This document shows positions 8,574 to 16,494 of a DNA stretch of 42,547 nucleotides, one piece after another. A program made the position numbers and the translations under genes. Numbering within the stretch: the first letter of the stretch is position 1; the number at the start of each line of letters is the position of its first letter. Origin of the DNA: Deltaproteobacteria bacterium (GTDB taxonomy: Bacteria > Myxococcota_A > Polyangia > Polyangiales > Polyangiaceae); contig VGRJ01000030.1 in NCBI GenBank assembly GCA_016875405.1, positions 1 through 42,547 on the forward strand. Reading direction: 5' to 3'. Under the pieces are notes generated by a model. It searched no databases, was not told the DNA's origin, and saw nothing but the letters and a program-made list of their open reading frames with translations.

Positions 8574-9776
8574 TTACTCGGTCTTGATATTGCCCGCGAG
8601 CGAGAAGATCGGCAGGTACATCGAGACGAGGACGACGCCGACGATCCCGCCGATCATCACCATCATGATCGGCTCGAGCATCGAGGTGAGCGACGCGACG
8701 GCGACGTCGGTCTCGTCCTCGTAGAAGTCGGCGATCTTCGTGAGCATCTGGTCGAGCGCGCCGGTCTGCTCACCGACCGAGATCATCTGCACGACCATGC
8801 CGGGGAACATGTTGAGCTCCGCGAGCGGGTCGGCGAGGTTGCGCCCCTCGGAGATCTTGCTCCGCGCGAACATCAGGCCTTCCTCGACGACCACGTTGCC
8901 AGCGCTCTTCGCGACAATCTCGACCGCATCGAGGATCGGCACGCCTGACGACAGGAGCGTGCCGAGCGTGCGCGAGAAGCGCGCCACCGTGATCTTCTTC
9001 ATCGTCGGCCCGAGGATCGGGAGCGTCAGGATCATCTTGTGGACGAAGCGCTTGCCCGCGGGGCGCCGGTAGAACTGCGACGCACCGAACACCGAGCCGC
9101 CCGCGCCGAGGATCACGAGTGGCAGGTAGCTCACGAAGCCGTTCGAGATCCCGATGACCATCTTGGTGATGCCGGGGAGGGCGTCCTTCGCGCCGAACTC
9201 CGCGAACATCGCCTCGAACGCTGGGATGACCCAGGTGAGGAGAACGAACATCACGATGACCATGATGCCGATGACGGTGATCGGGTACGACAGCGCGCCC
9301 TTCACCTGCCGCTTCAGCTTGACGTTCTTCTCGATGTAGGTGGCGAGGCGGTTCAGGATCGTGTCGAGGATGCCGCCGACCTCGCCCGCGTGGACAAGGT
9401 TGATGAAGAGGTCGTCGAAGATCTTCGGGTGACGCTTCAGCGCGTCGCTGAAGGTCGCACCCTGCTCGACGGTCTGCTTGATGTCGATGAGCGCCGCTTT
9501 GAGGACCGGGTTCTCTTCCTGATTGCTCAGGATGTCGAGGCACTGCACGAGCGGCAGGCCGGCGTCGATCATCGTCGCGAACTGGCGGACAAACTTGACG
9601 AGCTCCTGCGCCTGGACGCCGGAGCCGAACGAGAGCGCGAGCTTCTTCGAGATCTTTTGGGGGTTGAGCTGCTGGGCACGAAGCCGCTTGTCGACGGCTG
9701 CGGCGTTGTCCGCGACCATCACGCCCTTGATAATCTCGCCCGAAGCCGCGCGGGCTTGCCAAGCAAACTGCGCCAT
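8574..9776 (-). CDS. pilC: Type IV pilus assembly inner-membrane platform protein PilC
   Basis: 400 residues, the usual size for PilC/GspF proteins. It has the two tandem T2SF/GspF cytoplasmic helical domains (about residues 68-190 and 270-395), each followed by membrane segments: one or two hydrophobic stretches near 170-225 and a C-terminal segment near 370-390. The N-terminus (FAWQARAASGEIIKG) is typical of PilC. In the pilus machine it sits in the inner membrane and couples the PilB/PilT ATPases to pilin polymerisation. It is the first gene of the minus-strand unit; its stop is 2 nt before the histidine kinase start. The 48-bp gap to the divergent hydrolase gene leaves little room, so the promoters probably overlap. 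pilB and pilT are not in the window. Start ATG 9776 fits the family N-terminus although no strong Shine-Dalgarno is visible. Confidence 0.96.
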   Translation of the reverse strand: MAQFAWQARAASGEIIKGVMVADNAAAVDKRLRAQQLNPQKISKKLALSFGSGVQAQELVKFVRQFATMIDAGLPLVQCLDILSNQEENPVLKAALIDIKQTVEQGATFSDALKRHPKIFDDLFINLVHAGEVGGILDTILNRLATYIEKNVKLKRQVKGALSYPITVIGIMVIVMFVLLTWVIPAFEAMFAEFGAKDALPGITKMVIGISNGFVSYLPLVILGAGGSVFGASQFYRRPAGKRFVHKMILTLPILGPTMKKITVARFSRTLGTLLSSGVPILDAVEIVAKSAGNVVVEEGLMFARSKISEGRNLADPLAELNMFPGMVVQMISVGEQTGALDQMLTKIADFYEDETDVAVASLTSMLEPIMMVMIGGIVGVVLVSMYLPIFSLAGNIKTE

Positions 9777-9824
9777 GACGGTGAGTGTACGTGTGACGCG
9801 CGCCGACGGTCAAAGTAAGAGTCG

Positions 9825-11000
9825 ATGATGCTGGCAAGTGAGCTGCCCGGGGACCTCGACGCAGCCGCGCGTCGGGTGGTGGCCGATGGGGTCGCGCCGG
9901 CCGTGTCGATCGGGGCCGCGCACCGCGGGACGGCGTGGTCGAGCCGCTACGGCATCGCCGGAGCCCTTTGGCCGGAGGGGGTCGGTCCGACCTCGCCCGC
10001 GCCGGCGGTTTCGCGCGACACGGTCTACGACCTCGCCTCGCTGACGAAGCCGGTCGTGGCCTTGACGCTCGCGCGGCTCGAGCGAGCGGGGAGCCTCTCG
10101 CGGAGCGAGCCGCTGCGCGACCTCCTGGGTCAGGCATTCCCAGACATTTCGTGCACTTCGAGCGCGGACACCCCGCTCGACGCCCTGCTCGCGCACCGCG
10201 CTGGGCTCGTCGCGCACAATCCGTTCTACGAGGGCCTCGTCCGTGGCGAGCGCCCGACGCTTGCGGACGTACTTCGCGCCGCGGCCGACATGCGTCGTTC
10301 CGAATGCGTTGGACGATGTCCGAGCGATGGGTTCACGCCGGTCTACAGCGATCTCGGGTACCTGCTCGTCGGCGTGGCGCTCGCGGTGCGGACCGGAACT
10401 CCGCTCGACGAGCTCGTGCATCGCGAGGTCGTGGAGCCGCTGGCCCTGAGTGACGGCGAGGCGCTCGGGGCGGCCCGTCGACTGCTCGCGTCCGGCCTCG
10501 ACTCGGAGCGGTTTGCCCCGACCGAGGTCGTACCTTGGCGAGGAGGCCTTGTGCGCGGCGTCGTTCACGACGAGAACGCGTGGCTGCTCGCTGGGGACGG
10601 CTTGGCGGGGCACGCCGGCCTGTTCGGGACCGTCGGGGCCGTCGTGGCGCTCGGCCGGCTCGTGCTCGACGCGGCTGCGGGCCGGACCGCGTGGCTCTCG
10701 CCGCCCGAGCTCGACCCGCTGGTGCGCCCCCGGCCAGGCGGGACCCTTGCGGCCGGCTTCGATCGTCGAAGCCACGACGCCGCCGTGACGCCCTCGAGCG
10801 GTCGACGCTTCGGCCACGGCACCTTCGGTCACCTGGGATTTACCGGGACGAGCCTGTGGCTCGACCCCGCGACCGACCTGGTAGGCGTCCTCCTCACGAA
10901 TCGGGTCTGCCCGACGCGCGAGCACCTCGCGATCCGTGCCGCGCGGCCGTTGGTCTACGATGCAATCGCCGCAGCGATGCTCGGTGACGCGTCGACGTGA
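9825..11000 (+). CDS. Serine hydrolase of the beta-lactamase / penicillin-binding-protein fold
   Basis: 391 residues with the class C beta-lactamase (PF00144-type) motif order: SLTK (Ser72-x-x-Lys75, nucleophile and base), Tyr174-Ser-Asp in place of YxN, and HLGFTGTS near 336 in place of the KTG/HTG motif. Such proteins include esterases, D-aminopeptidases and peptidoglycan-related hydrolases; the substrate cannot be read from the sequence. There is no signal peptide, so it appears cytoplasmic, unlike true beta-lactamases. ATG 9825 is directly followed by a second ATG, and AAGAG lies just upstream. It is transcribed divergently from pilC across 48 bp and stands alone, with a likely terminator at about 11091. 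Confidence 0.88.
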   Translation: MMLASELPGDLDAAARRVVADGVAPAVSIGAAHRGTAWSSRYGIAGALWPEGVGPTSPAPAVSRDTVYDLASLTKPVVALTLARLERAGSLSRSEPLRDLLGQAFPDISCTSSADTPLDALLAHRAGLVAHNPFYEGLVRGERPTLADVLRAAADMRRSECVGRCPSDGFTPVYSDLGYLLVGVALAVRTGTPLDELVHREVVEPLALSDGEALGAARRLLASGLDSERFAPTEVVPWRGGLVRGVVHDENAWLLAGDGLAGHAGLFGTVGAVVALGRLVLDAAAGRTAWLSPPELDPLVRPRPGGTLAAGFDRRSHDAAVTPSSGRRFGHGTFGHLGFTGTSLWLDPATDLVGVLLTNRVCPTREHLAIRAARPLVYDAIAAAMLGDAST

Positions 11001-11076
11001 GCCGGGCGGAGGGGGCTCGCACGAGCCTTGATGCGAGCTCCTCATCAAAAAAAACCGGCGCCCATCGACCTTCCCT

Positions 11077-11113
11077 GAGCCGACGCGGCTCGGTTCGGGC
11101 GAACCGCGTTTTC
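11077..11113 (+). terminator. Two tandem hairpins, the second followed by TTTT
   Basis: GAGCCG-ACG-CGGCTC (11077-11091) abuts CGGTTC-GGGC-GAACCG (11091-11106), which is followed by CGTTTTC. The second hairpin plus T-run resembles an intrinsic terminator on the plus strand for the hydrolase gene, about 90 bp after its stop. The T-run is short. The two stems could also be alternative structures of one leader for the FHA gene that starts at 11143. Confidence 0.45.
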
Positions 11114-11142
11114 ATGATCGCCAGAGCGCTGAGGGTGGTAGC

Positions 11143-12609
11143 GTGACCGCCTACCCGGCCGCGATGTGGAAGCTCACGATCGAGGATGACGAAGGCCAGC
11201 GCACCGCGCTGGAGCTCGCGAACGAGGATTATTCCATCGGACGCGCAGAGGACGCGAGCATCCGCCTAACGGAACGGAACGTCTCGCGCAAGCACGCCTC
11301 GCTGCGTTCCGATCCCCAGCTTGGCTGGACGATCGACGACGGGCCCAGCTACAACGGCACCTACGTCAACGGCGAGCGCGTCACGGCGCCCGTGCCCCTG
11401 AAGAGCGGCGACGTCATACAGCTCGGGGATTACCGGCTCGAGATCGTCGACCAACAGGTCGCCGTCGCGACCGACACCGATCAGCGCCGCGCGCGCCCCG
11501 ATCGCCTCGTCATGGTGATAGGCCCGGTCCCGGGCATGGAGTTTCCGCTCACCGCCGAGCGCCTCATGGTCGGCCGCGCCGAGGAGGTGCCAGTCTCGAT
11601 CAACCACGCGTCGGTCAGCCGTATCCACTGCGAGCTCGTCGGCCTCGGACAAAGCCGCTGGGAGGTGATCGACCAGGGCAGCGCCAACGGCATCCGAATC
11701 AACGGCGTCGACCTGCGCCGCGGCATCATCGAGCCCGGCGACGCGCTCGAGCTCGGCGACGTGCGCCTCCGCTTCGTCGCGGCCGGGAAGTACCTCCGTC
11801 CCGGGTCGGACATGAGCCAGCCGATCCAGGCGATGATGTCGCTCGAGGCGATGGCGCAGGGCGTTCCGCCCTCGAGCGTCGCGCGTCGGAGCAACACCGG
11901 GCCCATCGTCGCGATCGGTGCTCTCGTCGCGGTCATCGTGATCGGCGCTGCGTGGGTCTTCCTCAAGCCGGCCTCCGGAGGCGCGGGAGCGGCCGCGAGC
12001 GGTACGGCGATGGCGCAGTCCGAAGAGGAGGCTCGCTTCATGTTGAAGACGGCCCAGGGAGCGGTCGGCGACGACATCGAGTTCGCGCACAAGACGCTGA
12101 TGCGCATCCCGGCCGACTCAGCGCTGCGCGACGGCGCGGAGTTCAAGGGGATCGAGGAGCGTTGGGCGGACGCGATGTTCGCCAAGGCTGAGCGGACGGG
12201 CGACGTGGCCGAGCGCACGCGGATTCTGAACAGCATCAGCGAGAACGACGCGGTCAGCTCCGAGAAGCGAAAGCGCGCCGCCGACATGGTCCCGGACAAG
12301 GTTGCGCCGATTGATCTGGATCAATCCGGTCAAGGCCGAGTTGGCCCTGCCGGCTCGGCGAAGGCGGCGGCCTCGGCTTCTGCCTCTACGGCGGCCGTCA
12401 CCTCGGCGGCGCCGAGCGCGGCGGCAGCGCCCGGCACGCCCGACAAGTTCGACATGAAGGGAAATAAGGGCCCGCTCTTGAGTCGTCTCCGCTCGGGGAA
12501 GGCCTCGATGCAGGACCTGCTAGAGCTGAAGGCGATCTGCATGGCCGACGGGGACCGCGCTTGCCGTAACGAGGCCGTCGCCGCGGTCGCGAAGTTGAAG
12601 TCGCAGTAG
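11143..12609 (+). CDS. Membrane protein with two N-terminal FHA domains
   Basis: 488 residues. FHA domain 1 covers about 29-100 (SIGRAEDASI, SRKHA, NGTYVNG) and FHA domain 2 about 141-212 (MVGRAEE, SVSRIHCEL, ANGIRING). Both keep the Arg, Ser/His and Asn residues that bind phosphothreonine. A single membrane segment at about 253-275 follows a short linker, and the C-terminal 210 residues, rich in Ala and Ser in places, would lie outside the cytoplasm. The FHA domains therefore face the cytoplasm and would dock Thr-phosphorylated partners, for example substrates of Hanks kinases such as the one at 3401-6325; the partner is inferred. GTG 11143 is preferred because GAGGGTGG lies upstream; ATG 11164 has no Shine-Dalgarno. 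The function of the C-terminal region is unknown. Confidence 0.9.
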   Translation: MTAYPAAMWKLTIEDDEGQRTALELANEDYSIGRAEDASIRLTERNVSRKHASLRSDPQLGWTIDDGPSYNGTYVNGERVTAPVPLKSGDVIQLGDYRLEIVDQQVAVATDTDQRRARPDRLVMVIGPVPGMEFPLTAERLMVGRAEEVPVSINHASVSRIHCELVGLGQSRWEVIDQGSANGIRINGVDLRRGIIEPGDALELGDVRLRFVAAGKYLRPGSDMSQPIQAMMSLEAMAQGVPPSSVARRSNTGPIVAIGALVAVIVIGAAWVFLKPASGGAGAAASGTAMAQSEEEARFMLKTAQGAVGDDIEFAHKTLMRIPADSALRDGAEFKGIEERWADAMFAKAERTGDVAERTRILNSISENDAVSSEKRKRAADMVPDKVAPIDLDQSGQGRVGPAGSAKAAASASASTAAVTSAAPSAAAAPGTPDKFDMKGNKGPLLSRLRSGKASMQDLLELKAICMADGDRACRNEAVAAVAKLKSQ

Positions 12610-12643
12610 CGAGAGGCCGCGGGGGGCGACTTCACCGGAGCAA

Positions 12644-13387
12644 TCAGCGCTCGCGCAGCGCGTCGAAGGCGGCTCGATGGGCGTCGCTGCCCCAGGCGCG
12701 GCGGAACGCCTCCCGCTCGGCCTCGAGCGCATCGCTTCGCTTGCGACGACGCGCCTCGCGGAGGGAGGCCTTCAGCGCGACGAGCGCGTCTCGCGTGTGC
12801 GTCGTGAGCTCCCTGGCGAGGTCGAGGGCGGCTTCGCGACCATGCTCGGCGCTGCGATTCGCGAGCCCCATCGCGACGGCGTCCGTTGCGTGCACCGCTC
12901 GAGCCGTGAGGATGAGCTCGCTCGCTCGGGCGGCCCCGACCTTCTCCTCGAGCCGCGTGAGTCCGCCCCACGCAGGGACGAGGCCCATCCGCGCGTGCAC
13001 GAACTGAACGCGCGCTTGCCGTCCCATCACCACGAGGTCGCATGCGACCGTCAGCTCCGCACCGCCGCCGAGCGCTGCTCCGTCGAGCGCGGCGATCACC
13101 GGAACGGCCGCCTCTTCGAGCGCGCTCGTGGTCGCGCCGAGCTCGAGCACCGCCTCGGCGCCGCGCGCGTCGTAGGGGAGGGCGAGCAGCTCACGCAGAT
13201 CGCCACCCGCGACGAATACCTGAGCGTGCGAGGACGCGAGCACGATCGCCGTCACGGTCCGATCGCGCGAGGCGTCCTCGATGGCTGAGACGAGCATCTC
13301 CGCGAGGTCACGAGAGATCGCGTTGCGCACCTCGGGGCGGTCGAGCGTGAGCACCAGGATAGATCCCTCGCGTCGTCGCCTCAGCAT
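12644..13387 (-). CDS. Enoyl-CoA hydratase/isomerase (crotonase) family protein
   Basis: 247 residues, normal for a single-domain crotonase. The oxyanion-hole segment VFVAGGDLREL and the helix segment ALGGGAELTVACDL are present, so one catalytic Glu (in GGGAEL) is kept. The second catalytic Glu of enoyl-CoA hydratase (PEI/EVRLG region) is His here (HARMGLVPAWGG), as in a subgroup of crotonases with a HARxG motif. Classic hydratase activity is thus uncertain; it may be an isomerase or act on another acyl-CoA. It lies 19 bp downstream of the glycosyltransferase gene on the same strand and converges on the FHA gene with a 34-bp gap. The biological link to the glycosyltransferase is not evident. 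Confidence 0.9.
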   Translation of the reverse strand: MLRRRREGSILVLTLDRPEVRNAISRDLAEMLVSAIEDASRDRTVTAIVLASSHAQVFVAGGDLRELLALPYDARGAEAVLELGATTSALEEAAVPVIAALDGAALGGGAELTVACDLVVMGRQARVQFVHARMGLVPAWGGLTRLEEKVGAARASELILTARAVHATDAVAMGLANRSAEHGREAALDLARELTTHTRDALVALKASLREARRRKRSDALEAEREAFRRAWGSDAHRAAFDALRER

Positions 13388-13406
13388 GACGTCCCACTCG
13401 CTCCTG

Positions 13407-14117
13407 TCATGCGAGACCTCGCCTCACCCGCGCGCGGCCGATCAGATAAAGGATGGTGACCACATGGCGCGGGCGGAGGTGACTCACCTCGTCGCGGTAG
13501 ACCGGGCTCACCGCGACCTCGCCGACGCGCCCTCCGCTCCGGATCACCGCCGCGAGCAGGTCGTTTGGGTATCCGAAGCGCGGCCAGAGCGCGTCGAGGT
13601 CGAGCGCCTCGACGAGGGGACGCGCGATGGCGGTGTAGCCGCACTGGCTGTCCTCGACGGGCATCCCTACCGCCCAGCCGGTGAGGCGCGACAGCACGAG
13701 CGAGCCTACGAGGCGCTCTCGCGGCATTCGGCGCCAGATCTCCGGGTGCCGAAGGCGATTGCCCTTCACGTAGTCGACGCGGCCCTCGGCGATCGGACGG
13801 ACCACTCGCTCGAGCTCGCCTGGCGCCATTTGCCCATCGCCGGCCATCACCGCGATCACGTCGGCCCCGGAGCGGATCGCGGCGCGGTAACCCGTCACGA
13901 TCGCTGCGCCGACGCCACGATTGGCGCCATGCCGGAGCACCTCGACCGCTGAGTGGCAACGCGCACGCTCTGCACGCGCCGCCGTGTCGTCCTCGCTCGC
14001 GTCGTCCACCACGAACACGCGATCGACGAAGGGCGGCATCGTCTCGAGGACCTCCTCGATGAACGGGCCCTCGTCGAGCGCGGGTACGACGGTGGCGATG
14101 ACGCAGCCTTCAAGCAT
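13407..14117 (-). CDS. Family 2 glycosyltransferase (dolichyl/polyprenyl-phosphate sugar transferase type)
   Basis: 236 residues of the GT-A fold: nucleotide-binding VVPALDEG near the N-terminus, VVDDASEDDT, GANRGVGAAIVTGYRAA, and AGDGQM at the metal-binding site, where many relatives have DADGQ, so only the second acidic residue is kept. EDSQCGYTAI is typical of DPM1-like enzymes that load a sugar on a polyprenyl phosphate. There is no C-terminal membrane domain beyond a weak hydrophobic patch, so the enzyme is cytoplasmic or peripheral. ATG 14117 has AGGA about 7 nt upstream. It is first in a two-gene unit with the crotonase. A sugar carrier made here could feed the GT-C enzyme at 18119-19549, but that is inference. 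Confidence 0.9.
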   Translation of the reverse strand: MLEGCVIATVVPALDEGPFIEEVLETMPPFVDRVFVVDDASEDDTAARAERARCHSAVEVLRHGANRGVGAAIVTGYRAAIRSGADVIAVMAGDGQMAPGELERVVRPIAEGRVDYVKGNRLRHPEIWRRMPRERLVGSLVLSRLTGWAVGMPVEDSQCGYTAIARPLVEALDLDALWPRFGYPNDLLAAVIRSGGRVGEVAVSPVYRDEVSHLRPRHVVTILYLIGRARVRRGLA

Positions 14118-14175
14118 CGGGCAGTCCTAGGTGGACGATGGTCACCGCCGCGGCGTCGTGGCAAGACCCCTCGTG

Positions 14176-14766
14176 ATGAACCGACCGACCCGACGCACGT
14201 GGCTTGCGCTCGCGCTCGCCTTGGTCGGCCTCGTCGTCGCGAACCGGCTGCTCGCGCGCTTTCCCGCGGAGGATCTCCCCGAGGGGGCCTACCTTCGCAT
14301 CGCGACGGCCCTTGAGCGCGGCGCGCCCGAGGACGCCTTCCCGTACCTCGAAGAAGAGGCGCAGGTCGCTTGCTACACCATTCGCGATTACGCGAAGCTC
14401 GCTGCCGCAGCTGTCGCGGCCGATTACCCCGAGGCGGAGCGACGGCGCGAGCTCGCCCGCTATCAGCCTCTCGCCGACGCCGGCGAGCCCCCGCGCGTGT
14501 GGTCGCGGATCGCAGAGGACCGTGGGTGGCTGCGTCGGCTGCGACGGGACCTCTCGGGGGGCGCGGCGGTCGAGGTCGTCGAGGGTCGCGCGACCGTGAC
14601 GACTGCCCGCGGGACGCGTTACTCGTTTCGTCGCCGCCCGAACGGGATCTGGGGCCTCACGTCCTTTACCGCCCAGCTCGACGCCGAGGCGCGGAGGCTC
14701 GCGCGCGACTCGGAGCTCGTGAAGAAAGCCGCCGCGGACTTTCGCGCGGGAGCGAGCGAGCGATGA
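14176..14766 (+). CDS. Membrane-anchored protein of unknown function
   Basis: 196 residues from ATG 14176. The N-terminus is MNRPTRRTW followed by one hydrophobic segment (about residues 9-24), so the protein is probably anchored in the inner membrane with a charged helical domain outside. The rest is rich in Arg, Glu and Ala with no motif I recognise; the C-terminal part (TARGTRYSFRRRPNG, then WGLTSF) looks like a small beta structure. The frame extends to 14131, but that would place polar residues before the signal-anchor and crowd the divergent glycosyltransferase start. It converges with the rhodanese gene (9-bp gap). Confidence 0.65.
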   Translation: MNRPTRRTWLALALALVGLVVANRLLARFPAEDLPEGAYLRIATALERGAPEDAFPYLEEEAQVACYTIRDYAKLAAAAVAADYPEAERRRELARYQPLADAGEPPRVWSRIAEDRGWLRRLRRDLSGGAAVEVVEGRATVTTARGTRYSFRRRPNGIWGLTSFTAQLDAEARRLARDSELVKKAAADFRAGASER

Positions 14767-14775
14767 GGGCGTCGC

Positions 14776-15204
14776 TCAGGTGCGTCGCTTGAGCTCGGCG
14801 TAGCCGCGCCCGTCGCTCACGTGCTCAATCGGGAGTCCGGCTGCGAGCCAGCCCTTCTCGGTCAGCTGTCCGAAAGCGTCGCGCGCGCCGTTGAAGCCGC
14901 CGCGCAGGTCCGCGAGGGACGAGTAGCCGCGCTGCTCGAGCACCGCCGCAGCCTTTGCCGAGCGGCCGCCCGCCGCGCACGACAGGACGAGCCGCGCATC
15001 CCTCGTGAAGGTACGCTCGAACACCAGGGAAAACTCGGGGTTTGGCACCATCTGGCCCGAGACGGAGAGAAGGAATGGGACGTTGTAGGCTCCGACGGCG
15101 TGACCGGCCGCGAACTCGTCCTCGGTTCGCACGTCGACGATGGTCCACCCTGCCGCGCGAAGCTCGTTCGCCTCGCTCGCTGAGACTTTCCTGACCTCGC
15201 TCAT
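14776..15204 (-). CDS. Single-domain rhodanese-like protein
   Basis: 142 residues forming one rhodanese domain: VDVRTEDEFAAGHAVGAYNVP is the typical CH2A/CH2B start, and the active-site loop is SCAAGGRS with the Cys needed to carry a persulfide. It has no signal peptide, so it acts in the cytoplasm, probably as a sulfurtransferase; the acceptor is unknown. The C-terminus after about residue 120 (PIEHVSDGRGYAELKRR) is an extra tail. ATG 15204 has GAGGAG about 6 nt upstream. It lies 22 bp downstream of the DUF1015 gene on the same strand, likely one transcript. Confidence 0.92.
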   Translation of the reverse strand: MSEVRKVSASEANELRAAGWTIVDVRTEDEFAAGHAVGAYNVPFLLSVSGQMVPNPEFSLVFERTFTRDARLVLSCAAGGRSAKAAAVLEQRGYSSLADLRGGFNGARDAFGQLTEKGWLAAGLPIEHVSDGRGYAELKRRT

Positions 15205-15226
15205 CGTTGTCTCCTCGCTCGCGGCC

Positions 15227-16444
15227 TCAGAAGACGTGCACGAACAGACCGCTCTTCAGCTTGGGTTCGAACCAGGTGCTCTTCGGCGGCATGATCGCGC
15301 CGGCGTCGCTCACCGCCATGACCTGCGCCACGCTCGTCGGATAGAGGAAGATTGCCACGCTCGCCTCGCCCGCATCGACTCGGCGCTCGAGCTCGCGAGC
15401 GCCGTGGATTCCGCCCACGAAATCGATGGAATCGTCGCGCCGCGGATCGATGATTCCGAACACCGGCTCGAGGATCTGCCGCTGACAGATCTGGCAGTCG
15501 AGGCTCTCGATCGGATCGTTCGCGTCGAAGGTCCCCGCGCGGACGCGCGCTCGGTACCAGCTGCCCTTCGCGTAGATCCCAAAGGTGCCTGGCTCGCTCG
15601 GCGCGGCTGCGTCCGCAGGTGACACGTCGAAGCGCGCGACGAGCTCTGCCAGGATCGCCTCGCCATCGCGGCCCGCCCGGTCGCGGATGGTGCGGTTGTA
15701 CGCCATGATGTTCATCTGATCGTGAGGGAAGATCACGGCGAGGAACACGTCGTGCTCGCGACCGTCACCGCGACTCGCCTCGTGCGCGCGGGCCGCCGCG
15801 GCGCTGCGGTGATGACCGTCGGCCACGTAGAGCGTCGGGACGGCCTCGGCGAAGAGTCGCGAGAGCTCCTTCGAGGTCGCCGCGTCGACGACCCAGAGGC
15901 GGTGATGCACCCCGTCTTCGCTGGTAAAATCGTAGATCGGTGCTGCGGTGCATTGCGCCTCGACGAGCGCGTCGATCGCGGCGACGGCACGATAGGTGAG
16001 AAAGACCGGCTCATCGTGAGCGGCGAGCGTCTCGATGTGCCGCGTCCGGTCATCCTCTTTGTCGGCGCGGGTCTTCTCGTGCTTCTTGATGCGGTCGGCG
16101 ACGTAATCGGCCACCGACGCGCACGCGACGACGCCGACTTGTCGGTGCTCGCCCATGCGCTGCGCGTAGATGTACAGGTGCGGCTCGGGATCGCGCTCGA
16201 GCACGCCGCGCTCCACGAACTCGAGGAGGTTCGTCCGGCCCTTTTCGTAGACCTCGTCTGCGTGCTCGTCGGTGCCCGAAGGGAGATCGATCTCCGGGCG
16301 CGAGACGTGGAGGAAGCTCGCGGGGTTGCCCTCGGCCAGGCGACGAGCGTCCGCCGTGCTCACGACGTCGTACGGCGGGCTCGCGACGCGGTGGACGAGC
16401 GCGACCGGAGGACGCAGGGCGAAGAACGGGCGAACGTCGGTCAT
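15227..16444 (-). CDS. DUF1015 family protein
   Basis: 405 residues, full length for DUF1015. Recognisable segments are RPFFALRPP and SPPYDVVS at the N-terminus, YIYAQRM, the strongly conserved ADGHHRSAAA, and the C-terminal region ending in STWFEPKLKSGLF. The biochemical role of the family is not established; members are often annotated as uncharacterised and sit near amino-acid or serine metabolism genes in other bacteria. No signal peptide. I chose ATG 16444 (AGGGGAA about 10 nt upstream) rather than TTG 16450. It heads a two-gene unit with the rhodanese and is divergent from the MinD-J-HTH gene. Confidence 0.92.
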   Translation of the reverse strand: MTDVRPFFALRPPVALVHRVASPPYDVVSTADARRLAEGNPASFLHVSRPEIDLPSGTDEHADEVYEKGRTNLLEFVERGVLERDPEPHLYIYAQRMGEHRQVGVVACASVADYVADRIKKHEKTRADKEDDRTRHIETLAAHDEPVFLTYRAVAAIDALVEAQCTAAPIYDFTSEDGVHHRLWVVDAATSKELSRLFAEAVPTLYVADGHHRSAAAARAHEASRGDGREHDVFLAVIFPHDQMNIMAYNRTIRDRAGRDGEAILAELVARFDVSPADAAAPSEPGTFGIYAKGSWYRARVRAGTFDANDPIESLDCQICQRQILEPVFGIIDPRRDDSIDFVGGIHGARELERRVDAGEASVAIFLYPTSVAQVMAVSDAGAIMPPKSTWFEPKLKSGLFVHVF

Positions 16445-16494
16445 ATGCAAGGTTCCCCTACCCCACGGGCGTGCTTGTGTATAGTCGCTCGGCC

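Noticed and set aside
11047-11054. Run of eight A as a minus-strand terminator U-run
   Set aside because: No adjacent stem on the minus strand and no minus-strand gene ends there.
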